A stretch of 18,992 nt of DNA. Origin: an uncultured Lachnospiraceae bacterium. Its GTDB lineage: Bacteria; Bacillota_A; Clostridia; Lachnospirales; Lachnospiraceae. The notes below the pieces were generated by a model, which saw only the letters and a program-made list of their open reading frames with translations, was not told where the DNA came from and did no database searches. A program made the translations under genes and the position numbers. Location: NCBI GenBank assembly GCA_902780985.1, contig CACZHN010000019.1, forward strand, positions 1-18,992, written 5' to 3'. Numbering within the stretch: position 1 is the first letter of the stretch; every line of letters starts with the position of its first letter. Shown here in pieces: positions 1-7,117 of this stretch.

Positions 1-1117
1 AATACTTTGTTGTAGCAGTTGTGCTGGCTGCCATCCAGATATAAACATCTATCTTATCTCCGGCATGAATAATATGTCCTGCCATCTGGTTTTTCTTTGT
101 TCCGATACGATAGAAGTTATCTCTTTTACCTGTAATGGTATTGATTCCGTCCCAGTAATAATTCTCTCTTACAAGCTTATCGTTGATATAAAATGTAACG
201 CACATTGTGTCAGCATCTCCGTAAAGACCTGTCCACTCAAAGTTAAATACTATATCATTGTCGTTCTCTAAAACAGGAACAAAGCTTACATTGAGATATC
301 TTGTTGTATACTTGGAAGGAACAATTTCTTCCGACTTGTATACTTCACCGTCTGTATATTTATCCTCATTCTCTCCGGCCTTAAGCTGTAATGTTACCGA
401 ATAAGCCGATGAACCGTCTAAAGGAATAAGCCCCTCAGAGGTAAAGTCATATGTATAAGACTCCGAAACCTCAAGCTCTCTGGTTCCGACTACGGTACCC
501 TCACGGTAAACAGTAACTAAAAGCTTAACATCAGGTGCGTCAAAATAGTTTTTGTAATCATCGATGAAATCCGAACTAAGGCTCCATGAAGCATCCATAT
601 GTCCGTTGGTTTTGCTTGGCTTCCAGGTAAAACCGCTTACTGTAGGAAGAACTTTTGCCTCAACAGGCTCATCCTCTTCTTCCTTCTCTTCTTCCTCTTC
701 CTCATCTGCCTTTTCATCTTCAGGCGCTTCTGCTAAAAGCTCCTCCTGCTTATTCTCTTCGGCCGGTACTTTCTCTGCAGGAACTTCTTCCGCAGGCACT
801 TCTTCGGAAGGTACTTCCTTCTTATCATCCTCAGGAATCTCCTCTGCAGGAACTTCCTCACCCGGCACTTCCTCTACAGGATCTCCCACTTTCTCTTCAG
901 GAACTTCTGCAGGTACTTCCTCTGCAGGTACCTCTACAGGCACTTCTTCTGCAGGTACTTCCACCTTTTCCTCAGGAACATCCTGATCCCCAGCAGGTAC
1001 CTCAAGCACGATCGGATTCTCCTGCGGCAGATCATCTGCCAGCACTCTGGATGTACCGAACGGCGTCATGCCCAGCACAAATCCCACGGAGAGCATAACA
1101 CTAACCAATCTTTTCAT
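1..1117 (-). CDS. Secreted Pro/Glu-repeat protein, C-terminus cut by window edge
   Basis: At least 372 residues of a protein that runs off the left edge. The ATG at 1117 follows an AAAGGGG ribosome site by a short spacer. Residues 1-27 form a signal peptide: MKR, a hydrophobic core, then an A-type cleavage site at VLA|DD. Residues about 37-122 are a low-complexity stalk of degenerate PAEEVP/EVPEE units. Residues about 122-153 are very acidic (a run of six Glu, then KEEED). From about 158 onward the sequence turns to alternating beta-strand-like segments rich in Tyr, Thr and Val, with no enzymatic motif I recognise. No sortase motif or membrane anchor is seen, but the C-terminus is missing. 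The layout (signal peptide, extended charged stalk, beta-rich domains) fits a cell-surface or secreted binding/adhesion-type protein; that is inference. It is transcribed alone from the promoter at 1239-1267. Confidence 0.85.
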   Translation of the reverse strand, partial: MKRLVSVMLSVGFVLGMTPFGTSRVLADDLPQENPIVLEVPAGDQDVPEEKVEVPAEEVPVEVPAEEVPAEVPEEKVGDPVEEVPGEEVPAEEIPEDDKKEVPSEEVPAEEVPAEKVPAEENKQEELLAEAPEDEKADEEEEEEKEEEDEPVEAKVLPTVSGFTWKPSKTNGHMDASWSLSSDFIDDYKNYFDAPDVKLLVTVYREGTVVGTRELEVSESYTYDFTSEGLIPLDGSSAYSVTLQLKAGENEDKYTDGEVYKSEEIVPSKYTTRYLNVSFVPVLENDNDIVFNFEWTGLYGDADTMCVTFYINDKLVRENYYWDGINTITGKRDNFYRIGTKKNQMAGHIIHAGDKIDVYIWMAASTTATTKY

Positions 1118-1141
1118 CTTCTTTTTCCCCTTTCTTAACTC

Positions 1142-1167
1142 TATGACACCCATATCCCAGTGTCATA
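1142..1167 (-). promoter_or_regulatory. Leader hairpin upstream of the secreted-protein gene
   Basis: A perfect 8-bp inverted repeat, TATGACAC / GTGTCATA (1142-1149 and 1160-1167), encloses a 10-nt loop. It lies about 25 nt upstream of the start codon and within the roughly 115-nt leader predicted from the upstream promoter. No T-run follows it, so it is not a classic terminator. It could stabilise the transcript, modulate translation, or be a protein-binding operator. Confidence 0.5.
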
Positions 1168-1238
1168 TAATCATTTTGTTGTTAAGTATGCACAACTAAA
1201 ACCTTCACTTTTCAGCAGTTTGTACTACAACGACTAAG

Positions 1239-1267
1239 ATAATACTACAATTCATTTTCGTCGTCAA
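1239..1267 (-). promoter_or_regulatory. Sigma-A-type promoter for the secreted-protein gene
   Basis: Read on the minus strand: a -35 box TTGACG (1262-1267), exactly 17 nt of spacer, then a -10 box TATTAT (1239-1244). This is the best consensus match in the window. Transcription would start near 1232, giving a leader of about 115 nt before the ATG at 1117. Confidence 0.75.
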
Positions 1268-1280
1268 TTATTCATATTGC

Positions 1281-1312
1281 ATAAAAAAACGGAACGCTTA
1301 ACACGTTCCGTT
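1281..1312 (-). terminator. Rho-independent terminator of putP
   Basis: A 9-bp stem AACGGAACG / CGTTCCGTT (1288-1296 and 1304-1312) with a 7-nt loop sits 5 nt after the putP stop. On the minus strand it is followed by a run of seven T (1283-1289, partly shared with the stem base). It separates putP from the secreted-protein gene. Confidence 0.88.
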
Positions 1313-1317
1313 CATAC

Positions 1318-2871
1318 TTACATAGCCTTTACTTCATCAAATTCCTTTGCAACTTCCTCGTCCGGAGCCTTTGTAATAAGGCTTACTACAACGATCACGA
1401 TAAGTGCTACCGCAAATGCAGGAGCAAGCTCATACAGATCCCAGGCACCGCCCATCGGACGAACGCCGTACTTCCATACGAATACCATAACCGCTCCGGA
1501 GATCATACCGGCAACAGTACCGGCTGCATTTGCTCTCTTCCAGAAAAGTGACATAAGAGTTGCCGGTCCGAATACGGCACCGAATCCTGCCCAGGCAAAT
1601 GATACGATATTAAATACCGAACTTGACTGATCCCAGGCGATCACAACTCCGAGAACAGCAACTACAACAAGTGTAACACGAGCTGTAAGCATAGCTGCCT
1701 TTTCGGACATCTTGATCTTGAAGAAGTCCTGGAATATATTTTCCGAAACCGCAGATGAAGCAGCGATGAGCTGTGAATCCGCAGTTGACATTGTCGATGC
1801 GAGAATACCTGCGATGATAAGACCGCCGATAAGAGCCGCACCGAAACCGTGCTTACTTATATGATCCGCAAGTACTACGATGAGAGTCTCTGCCTTTGAT
1901 GAGCTTGTCGGATCTTCGATAAGGCTCTCAAGAGAACCGGCCTGTGTCATGGCACGTCCTACAACTCCGAGGAATGTAGCGATTCCGAGTGAGATAACAA
2001 CCCATACAGATGCAACTCTTCTTGAAAGCTTAAGCTTGTTCGGATTCTCGATAGCCATGAATCTAAGGAGGATATGAGGCATACCGAAGTATCCCAGTCC
2101 CCAGCAGAACATGGTGATCTTATTGAAGAGTCCGTAAGGATCACCTGTTCCCGTAGTATTGTTAAATGTTGCATTCATATCAAAGTAGCCCTTAAGGCTG
2201 TTTGCGTTATCAAGTACCGCTCCCATACCGCCGGCATGACTGATACCGTAACTGAGAACTATGATAAGCGCAATTGTCATTACTATAGACTGGATGAAGT
2301 CCGTACGTGATGCCGCAAGGAATCCACCTGTTGTTGTATAGCCTACGATAATGATGGCCGATACTATCATGGCCAGCTGATAATTTACTCCGAAAAGATT
2401 TGCAAAAAGCTTTCCGCAGGCGGAAAATCCCGATGCTGTATACGGAATAAAGAATATGATAATGGTGAGAGCACCGATCAGCAGTGTCAGGTTACTCTTA
2501 TCCCTAAATCTCTTCTTGAAATACTCGGGAAGAGTTATGGCATTTATCTTTGCCGTATAATTTCTGAGTCTCTTGGCTGTGAAAAGCCAGTTAAGATAAG
2601 TTCCTACCGCAAGACCTATCGCCGTCCAGCCCGCATCTGCGATACCCGAAAAGTACGCAAGTCCCGGAACGCCCATGAGAAGATAAGAACTCATGTCGGA
2701 CGCCTCAGCACTCATGGCTGTTACAAAAGGTCCCAGTTTTCTGCCGCCGAGATAAAAGTCCCCAACGTCATTCGTGTTTTTAGATGCGATAAAACCGATG
2801 AGAAGCATACCCGCCAGGTATACAACTATGGCCACGATTATACCGATCTGCGCTGTTGTCAGTGCACCCAT
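1318..2871 (-). CDS. putP: Sodium/proline symporter (PutP-type, SSS family)
   Basis: 517 residues, the usual size for PutP, with about 12-13 hydrophobic membrane segments. It imports proline with Na+ across the cytoplasmic membrane. Family landmarks are clear: the SAEASDMSS segment with Asp59, matching the Na+-site Asp of E. coli PutP; GYFGMPHILLRFMAI at about 260-274, a PutP signature; and MSTADSQL at about 361-368, with Ser362-Thr363 matching the Na+-site Ser-Thr pair. The ATG at 2871 follows AAAGGAGG with a 6-nt gap. The gene lies 83 nt after the xylanase stop and could be read from the MATE-xylanase transcript or from the promoter at 2930-2958. A strong terminator follows the stop. Other SSS members carry pantothenate or sugars, but the match to PutP motifs favours proline. 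Proline import could serve osmoprotection or nitrogen supply; nothing nearby decides which. Confidence 0.92.
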   Translation of the reverse strand: MGALTTAQIGIIVAIVVYLAGMLLIGFIASKNTNDVGDFYLGGRKLGPFVTAMSAEASDMSSYLLMGVPGLAYFSGIADAGWTAIGLAVGTYLNWLFTAKRLRNYTAKINAITLPEYFKKRFRDKSNLTLLIGALTIIIFFIPYTASGFSACGKLFANLFGVNYQLAMIVSAIIIVGYTTTGGFLAASRTDFIQSIVMTIALIIVLSYGISHAGGMGAVLDNANSLKGYFDMNATFNNTTGTGDPYGLFNKITMFCWGLGYFGMPHILLRFMAIENPNKLKLSRRVASVWVVISLGIATFLGVVGRAMTQAGSLESLIEDPTSSSKAETLIVVLADHISKHGFGAALIGGLIIAGILASTMSTADSQLIAASSAVSENIFQDFFKIKMSEKAAMLTARVTLVVVAVLGVVIAWDQSSSVFNIVSFAWAGFGAVFGPATLMSLFWKRANAAGTVAGMISGAVMVFVWKYGVRPMGGAWDLYELAPAFAVALIVIVVVSLITKAPDEEVAKEFDEVKAM

Positions 2872-2888
2872 TTGTTGCCTCCTTTATA

Positions 2889-2934
2889 ACACTTATTTTG
2901 TTTTTCGGTTCACACCCAAACCGCTTTTAAGTGT
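2889..2934 (-). promoter_or_regulatory. Nested inverted repeat in the putP leader
   Basis: An outer 7-bp repeat ACACTTA / TAAGTGT (2889-2895 and 2928-2934) encloses an inner 5-bp repeat CGGTT / AACCG (2906-2910 and 2919-2923). The inner edge of the outer repeat ends only a few bases before the putP ribosome site (2878-2885), and its far half overlaps the proposed -10 box. No T-run follows on the minus strand, so it is not an ordinary terminator for the xylanase gene. Confidence 0.45.
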
Positions 2935-2958
2935 ATCATAGAGAGGCTCTGTTATCAA
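2930..2958 (-). promoter_or_regulatory. Probable putP promoter overlapping the xylanase stop codon
   Basis: On the minus strand, TTGATA (2953-2958) and TACACT (2930-2935) are separated by 17 nt. The -35 box overlaps the stop codon of the xylanase gene. This would let putP be expressed independently of the upstream genes. Only the sequence match supports it. Confidence 0.5.
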
Positions 2959-4181
2959 TAATTAACGCCCTGTTTAAGGACTGTTTCGCCGTCTTCCGAG
3001 AAGGATATCTTCTGCTCTTTTCCGTCCACCGAGATCACATAATCACCCTTGAAAACATCCAGCGCTGCCGCACCGTTTTCATCGGTCACAATACTTGTAT
3101 CAGTCCACCACTCTTCGTGGGTAAGCTTCTGCAGCATATCGTAAGCCGGCTTAGGTGAATTATCCTTTCTGATGTAACCGCTAGGTGCACCCAGCCATGC
3201 TCCGTCTCTGTAATCCCAGGTTGTGATAGCCTGAACCAGCGGATGAGAGAAAAGTATGCGATACATTTCCTCTATTTCACGGGCCTGTCTCTCTTCTCCT
3301 TCCGGAGTCGTAGGCCACTCAGGCACCTGCCAGTCGTTCAGATCCTCGATATATGCCGGCATGATATCACCGGATATAAGAGTATTTTCCGTAAAATGGA
3401 TCGGCAGGCCGAAATGCGAGAATCTCTCCAGCACTTCGTAAACCTTATCCGCTCCCCAGTATCCCTGATGCTGGTGGGACTGGATACCGATGGCACTGAT
3501 CGGAACTCCGGCCTCAAGACATCCGTCGATAAGGATCTCATAGCTGATGGATGTATTGAAATCGTTCAGCAGGAGCACCGCATCCGGATTCATCTTATGC
3601 GCTTCCTCGAATACGCTCTTAATAAGTCCCACTCTGCCCTTCTCCTTGCAGATACGGGTAATCGCATTATCGTACTTATCGAAGATAGGCATGATGACAA
3701 CTTCGTTGATAACATCCCACATATCGATGACGCCCTTAAATTCCGTCACCTCGCGGTCGATTCTCTCCAGCTGCTTCTTCATTATCGTCTCGTTATCATA
3801 CTTCATAAGCCAGTCGGCACATGCCGTATGCCAGCAAAGAGGATGTCCCTTTACTTCGATGCCGAGGCTCTTCATATATTTCGCGGTGTTCATAAGGGAG
3901 TCGCGATCGGGCTCTCCTTCCACCGGCTCATACCTTCCCCAGTAAAACGGCAGAGTTCCGTAATTGAATATCTTCTGCCAGCTCTCGACTATCTGCTTAT
4001 GTTCCTCATCTCCGTCCTTTACGTAAGGGATAAAGTCAAATGCACCGCATCCGAATAAGAACTTATGATTTGTCTGTTTTACCTTGATCTCTTTTCCCGC
4101 AGCCGGACGACCTTCAGCATCTGTGACCCTGAACGTTACCTTCGCCTTTCTGTGAGAAATATCCGAATTTATTATTGCCAT
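2955..4181 (-). CDS. Endo-1,4-beta-xylanase, GH10, intracellular
   Basis: 408 residues. It hydrolyses internal beta-1,4 bonds of xylan or xylo-oligosaccharides with retention. The GH10 fold is recognised by WDVINE at 155-160 (Glu160 as acid/base), HFTEN at 262-266 (Glu265 as nucleophile), KGHPLCWH at 111-118, AIGIQSHQH at 230-238, and a TTWDYRDGAWL segment at 320-330. Residues about 10-40 form a small beta-rich N-terminal segment (KVTFRVTDAEGRPAAGKEIKV), and residues about 360-400 a second short beta-rich tail. There is no signal peptide or anchor, so the enzyme should stay in the cytoplasm and act on imported oligosaccharides. The ATG at 4181 follows a purine-rich GGAGAGGAGAAGGG site (4184-4197) that lies inside the MATE gene. 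The two genes overlap by 68 nt, which suggests translational coupling. No xylosidase or ABC sugar importer is in view. Confidence 0.93.
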   Translation of the reverse strand: MAIINSDISHRKAKVTFRVTDAEGRPAAGKEIKVKQTNHKFLFGCGAFDFIPYVKDGDEEHKQIVESWQKIFNYGTLPFYWGRYEPVEGEPDRDSLMNTAKYMKSLGIEVKGHPLCWHTACADWLMKYDNETIMKKQLERIDREVTEFKGVIDMWDVINEVVIMPIFDKYDNAITRICKEKGRVGLIKSVFEEAHKMNPDAVLLLNDFNTSISYEILIDGCLEAGVPISAIGIQSHQHQGYWGADKVYEVLERFSHFGLPIHFTENTLISGDIMPAYIEDLNDWQVPEWPTTPEGEERQAREIEEMYRILFSHPLVQAITTWDYRDGAWLGAPSGYIRKDNSPKPAYDMLQKLTHEEWWTDTSIVTDENGAAALDVFKGDYVISVDGKEQKISFSEDGETVLKQGVNY

Positions 4182-5568
4182 AACCCTTCTCCTCTCCTAA
4201 ATGTGTCTTTACCTGTGCCTTCAGTCCCGGCAGCAGCTTCCTGCCGAATGCATATATATTCATTAACAGTGCGCCCGTCCATGCTGTTATCTCAGCATAA
4301 GCCGCCGCATTGAATCCTACCTTCGTTATGAAATATGATATGACTCCGGTTCTGAGAACCATTTCCAGAACTCCCGACCACATCGGGATAACCGGATCGC
4401 CCATTCCCTGAGCTCCGCATCTTACAACGAACAGGCAGTCTACTATAATGATCGTCTTACCCACCAGTGGGAAATACCCGCAGGCAAGCTGCACTGCAGC
4501 ATCTCCTTCTATAAGGAAGGAAGCCAGTGTATATGGTGCAAATACCAGTACAGAGCCCAAAATAATGTATGCTATGATTGCAATGGTTATACATACCTTG
4601 AAGCCGCTCCATATCCTGTCGAACTTTCTCGCGCCGTAGTTCTGACTTGTATAAGCGCTCATGGCATTTCCCGCCGTGCTGGCCGGATTCATGAAAAGGT
4701 TCAGATACTTACTGCATGCCGTATACGCTGTGGTATAATCCACGCCGCATCTGTTGATGAAGCTCTGTACCACCATGCAGCCGATAGCCGTTATGGAATT
4801 CATGAATGCCATCGGAAGACCGTTCTTTACCAGATCCAGATATATCTTCTTCTCGTTCTTAAAATCCTCACGGCTCAGCTTGATCACCTCGATCCTGCTG
4901 AGTCTTCTGATGCATACAAATGCGGAGATAACCTGTGAAACTATGGTTGCGACAGCCGCACCTTCAACTCCCGTATGCATTACGAATATAAAGAAGCTGT
5001 CCAGTGACAGATTTACAATAGAAGAAAGAATTATCGCCTTCAGCGGTGTACGGCTGTCTCCCAGGGATCTCAGTACCGCAGCGCTGACATTATAACTGAT
5101 GGATGCAGCCAGTCCTCCGAATATGATATAGCCATACTTCAGACAGTCGGCCATCAGCGCTTCATCGGTCTTTATCAGTCCGAGAGCCGTCGGAAGGAAC
5201 AGTATACTGAAAGTCGTCAGCAATATAATAAGAAAGATTGATAACTGAATCGTTCCCGCCAGTCTGTGACGAAGCTCCTCTTCCTTCTTCGCTCCGAAGC
5301 TCTGAGCCAGAAGCACACCGAAGCCATTGGCCAGTCCGAAGGAGAATCCTACTATAAGGAAGAACAGGGAACCCATATTTCCTACTGCCGCAAATGCATT
5401 GTCTCCCAGTCCCTTTCCTACTATCTTCGCATCCACAAAGTTATATATCTGCTGAAGCATACTGGTCATGATAAGCGGCCAGTAAAAGTTCAGAATGTGT
5501 TTAGCCACATTACCGGTTGTAAAGTCTATAACCTTCTTTTCTTTAATTTCGACATTCCTTGCCGCCAT
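4114..5568 (-). CDS. MATE family multidrug/toxic-compound exporter
   Basis: 484 residues with about 12 hydrophobic segments arranged as two similar halves, typical of MATE cation-coupled antiporters in the cytoplasmic membrane. The N-terminal half has the family pattern: TGNVAKHILNFYWPLIMTS, then LQQIYNFVDAKIVGKGLG at about 38-55, then the AQSFGAKK loop at about 88-95. The second half repeats the AYTSQNYGARK motif. The substrate cannot be told from sequence; drugs, metabolites and sugars-related compounds are all possible. The ATG at 5568 has GAGGA a short distance upstream. The last 22 or so codons run past the xylanase start in another frame, giving a polar tail (GNNKFGYFSQKGEG...) unlike the membrane core. 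It is the first gene of the MATE-xylanase(-putP) transcript and is divergent from the AraC regulator. Confidence 0.88.
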   Translation of the reverse strand: MAARNVEIKEKKVIDFTTGNVAKHILNFYWPLIMTSMLQQIYNFVDAKIVGKGLGDNAFAAVGNMGSLFFLIVGFSFGLANGFGVLLAQSFGAKKEEELRHRLAGTIQLSIFLIILLTTFSILFLPTALGLIKTDEALMADCLKYGYIIFGGLAASISYNVSAAVLRSLGDSRTPLKAIILSSIVNLSLDSFFIFVMHTGVEGAAVATIVSQVISAFVCIRRLSRIEVIKLSREDFKNEKKIYLDLVKNGLPMAFMNSITAIGCMVVQSFINRCGVDYTTAYTACSKYLNLFMNPASTAGNAMSAYTSQNYGARKFDRIWSGFKVCITIAIIAYIILGSVLVFAPYTLASFLIEGDAAVQLACGYFPLVGKTIIIVDCLFVVRCGAQGMGDPVIPMWSGVLEMVLRTGVISYFITKVGFNAAAYAEITAWTGALLMNIYAFGRKLLPGLKAQVKTHLGEEKGYGNNKFGYFSQKGEGNVQGHRC

Positions 5569-5699
5569 ATATTTATCCTCATATACTCAAAAGTGTTAGA
5601 CGGATTATAAAAGTTGTATTACAATAATTTTATCCGAAGTTTTGTTTTTTTTATAATTCTATTGTCTGATTAAATGTATTCCATCCGAAGGAGTTATCT
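5569..5699. promoter_or_regulatory. Divergent control region between MATE and AraC genes
   Basis: 131 bp of AT-rich DNA. On the plus strand a consensus -10 TATAAT lies at 5652-5657, but the -35 position holds only TTTATC (5629-5634, 17-nt spacing). On the minus strand a TATAAT -10 lies at 5604-5609 with no good -35, as expected for an activator-dependent promoter. An inverted repeat TTGTA-T-TACAA (5614-5624) sits in the minus-strand promoter spacer. The 8-mer ATCCGAAG occurs twice in direct orientation (5632-5639 and 5683-5690), the second copy overlapping the AraC ribosome site GAAGGAG (5687-5693). These are candidate operator sites. Confidence 0.5.
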
Positions 5700-6443
5700 A
5701 TGGATACGGGAAGAGAGCTTAATTATCATTTATATATACAGCGCGAAGAGGAATTCGAAAGAACCGATACCAGAAAGGAATTCTCCAGATACGACGACAT
5801 AAAGAACGGTGACGTAGAGAAGGTTCAGGAGAACTTCAACGAGCTCCGCAAAGACTTTTTTCTGGGTAAAGGTCTTCTGTCCAAGGATCCTCTCAGAAAT
5901 GTAAAGTACCACTTCGTGGTTTCCATCGGAGTCATATCCAGAGTCTGCCTTAAAGCCGGCATGCCTCACGACGAAGCCTACACTCTGAGCGATATCTATA
6001 TTCAGGCTGTGGACGAGCTGACTTCCATCGATGACGTTATCGATCTTCTGGAACAGGCCCAGCTGGACTTCGCGGAACGTATGAAGAAGACAAGAAAGAA
6101 TACGGACCATTCCATATATGTGCGTCATTCCATTGATTACATATACGACCATCTCCACGAAAATATCACCATGGAAAAACTGGCGGAAAACGAGAACCTG
6201 AATCCCAGCTACTTTTCCAAGCTGTTCTCCCAGGAAATGGGTACACCGGTAAAAGCTTATATCTTATCCGTCAAGATAGATACCGCAAAGAACATGCTGG
6301 AGAAGTCGGATTACTCCGTCTCCGAAATTGCATTTTCACTGGGTTTCTCATCCCAGAGCGCATTTACCGCCGCATTTAAAAAACTGACCGGGGAAACCCC
6401 GGCCAGATACAGAAAGCATAATGATTATGTTAAAGCATTTTAG
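5700..6443 (+). CDS. AraC/XylS-family transcriptional regulator
   Basis: 247 residues. The C-terminal DNA-binding domain (about 139-240) has two helix-turn-helix units: ITMEKLAENENLNPSYFSKLF (about 156-176) and the second unit around YSVSEIAFSLGFSSQSAFTAAFKK (205-228), ending in the family signature GETPARYR. The N-terminal part (1-130) is a mostly helical domain with KDPLRNVKYHFVV and AYTLSDIYIQAVD segments; it is not a cupin-type sugar-binding domain, so the signal sensed is unknown. No signal peptide or membrane segment is present, so it acts in the cytoplasm. The ATG at 5700 follows GAAGGAG with a 6-nt spacer. Its divergent arrangement suggests it controls the MATE-xylanase transcript and perhaps itself. 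Its last 14 bases overlap the 3' end of the convergent deacetylase gene. Confidence 0.9.
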   Translation: MDTGRELNYHLYIQREEEFERTDTRKEFSRYDDIKNGDVEKVQENFNELRKDFFLGKGLLSKDPLRNVKYHFVVSIGVISRVCLKAGMPHDEAYTLSDIYIQAVDELTSIDDVIDLLEQAQLDFAERMKKTRKNTDHSIYVRHSIDYIYDHLHENITMEKLAENENLNPSYFSKLFSQEMGTPVKAYILSVKIDTAKNMLEKSDYSVSEIAFSLGFSSQSAFTAAFKKLTGETPARYRKHNDYVKAF

Positions 6444-7116
6444 GCTCGATAAACTCAGCGCCTTTTTCAAGCAGATGTCCGATTATCACCTTATAATATT
6501 CAGGTACTTCGGCATCTGTTTCTTCATGTGAATGGAACAGCACCAGATGTTCAGCATCATCCCCGATAGGATCGGCTCCCGGCTCGGCCGTGTCGATTCT
6601 TCCCAGGATCTCATCGATGGTCATCTGCCCCGGTCTTATCATATATTCCATGATATCAAAGGAACACATTACATCGATCTCGTTATTATTGTTGCCCTCT
6701 ATATAACCCGGAGCGTTAATTCCTCTGTCATCTATCTTGGTAAATCCGTTATCTCTCAGATACTGCTGGAGCTTCTCCTTATTCTCACCGCCCTTATCCA
6801 GGAACGGGAATCTGAAGACCTTATACTTTCTCTCCACTCCCGCATTTGAGTAAGCCGCATTCAGGAGTGCTTCTGTCTTTTCGATTTCCTCGATGCACTC
6901 TTCATAGCTTAACTCACTGAAGTTCGGATGAGTCCAGGAATGATTTCCCACTACTATCCCCTTCTTAAGTACATACTCCAGGATCTCCGGATACTTCTCC
7001 GCCTCTGCTCCTATGGTAAACATTACCGGTCTTATCCCCTGCTCCAGAAGATAGTCCAGCAGCGGGATCGTCACCTTGTTAGGTATGTCGTCTACAGTCA
7101 GCAAGATCTTTGCCAT
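6430..7116 (-). CDS. Polysaccharide deacetylase-like protein (NodB/CE4 fold)
   Basis: 228 residues forming essentially one NodB homology domain. Motif 1 is TVDDIPNK (Asp9 and Asp10 as base and metal ligand). Motif 2 is NHSWTH at 58-63 with metal-binding His59 and His63. Motif 3 is FRFPF at 101-105. The last motif is LVLFHSH at 191-197 with His195. Such enzymes remove acetyl groups from GlcNAc- or xylan-type glycans using a divalent metal. There is no signal peptide or membrane segment, which is unusual for a peptidoglycan-modifying CE4 enzyme, so the substrate is uncertain. The ATG at 7116 follows AGGAGG, a site lying in the last codons of the upstream transglutaminase gene; only 1 nt separates the two genes. 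It is the last gene of the MoxR operon and overlaps the convergent araC-type gene by 14 nt, with no terminator hairpin between them. Confidence 0.85.
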   Translation of the reverse strand: MAKILLTVDDIPNKVTIPLLDYLLEQGIRPVMFTIGAEAEKYPEILEYVLKKGIVVGNHSWTHPNFSELSYEECIEEIEKTEALLNAAYSNAGVERKYKVFRFPFLDKGGENKEKLQQYLRDNGFTKIDDRGINAPGYIEGNNNNEIDVMCSFDIMEYMIRPGQMTIDEILGRIDTAEPGADPIGDDAEHLVLFHSHEETDAEVPEYYKVIIGHLLEKGAEFIEPKML

Positions 7117-7117
7117 T

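Noticed and set aside
681..1000. CRISPR-like or tandem DNA repeat array
   Set aside because: The units are short, degenerate and in frame with the protein repeat; there are no unique spacers of constant length.
564..1098. Ser/Gly/Thr-rich and Pro/Leu-rich open frames on the plus strand
   Set aside because: They are mirror readings of the Pro-Glu-Val repeat in the real minus-strand gene, which has a signal peptide, ribosome site and promoter.
2906..2923. Terminator of the xylanase gene
   Set aside because: The inner stem is only 5 bp and is followed by an A-rich, not T-rich, stretch on the minus strand.
3243..4058. 271-codon plus-strand open frame
   Set aside because: It lies entirely antisense to the GH10 xylanase, whose catalytic motifs are intact, and has no recognisable domain.
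2955..4181. Xylanase as a secreted enzyme
   Set aside because: The N-terminus is polar (MAIINSDISHRKAK) with no hydrophobic core, and the ATG has a strong ribosome site, so a missed signal peptide upstream is unlikely.
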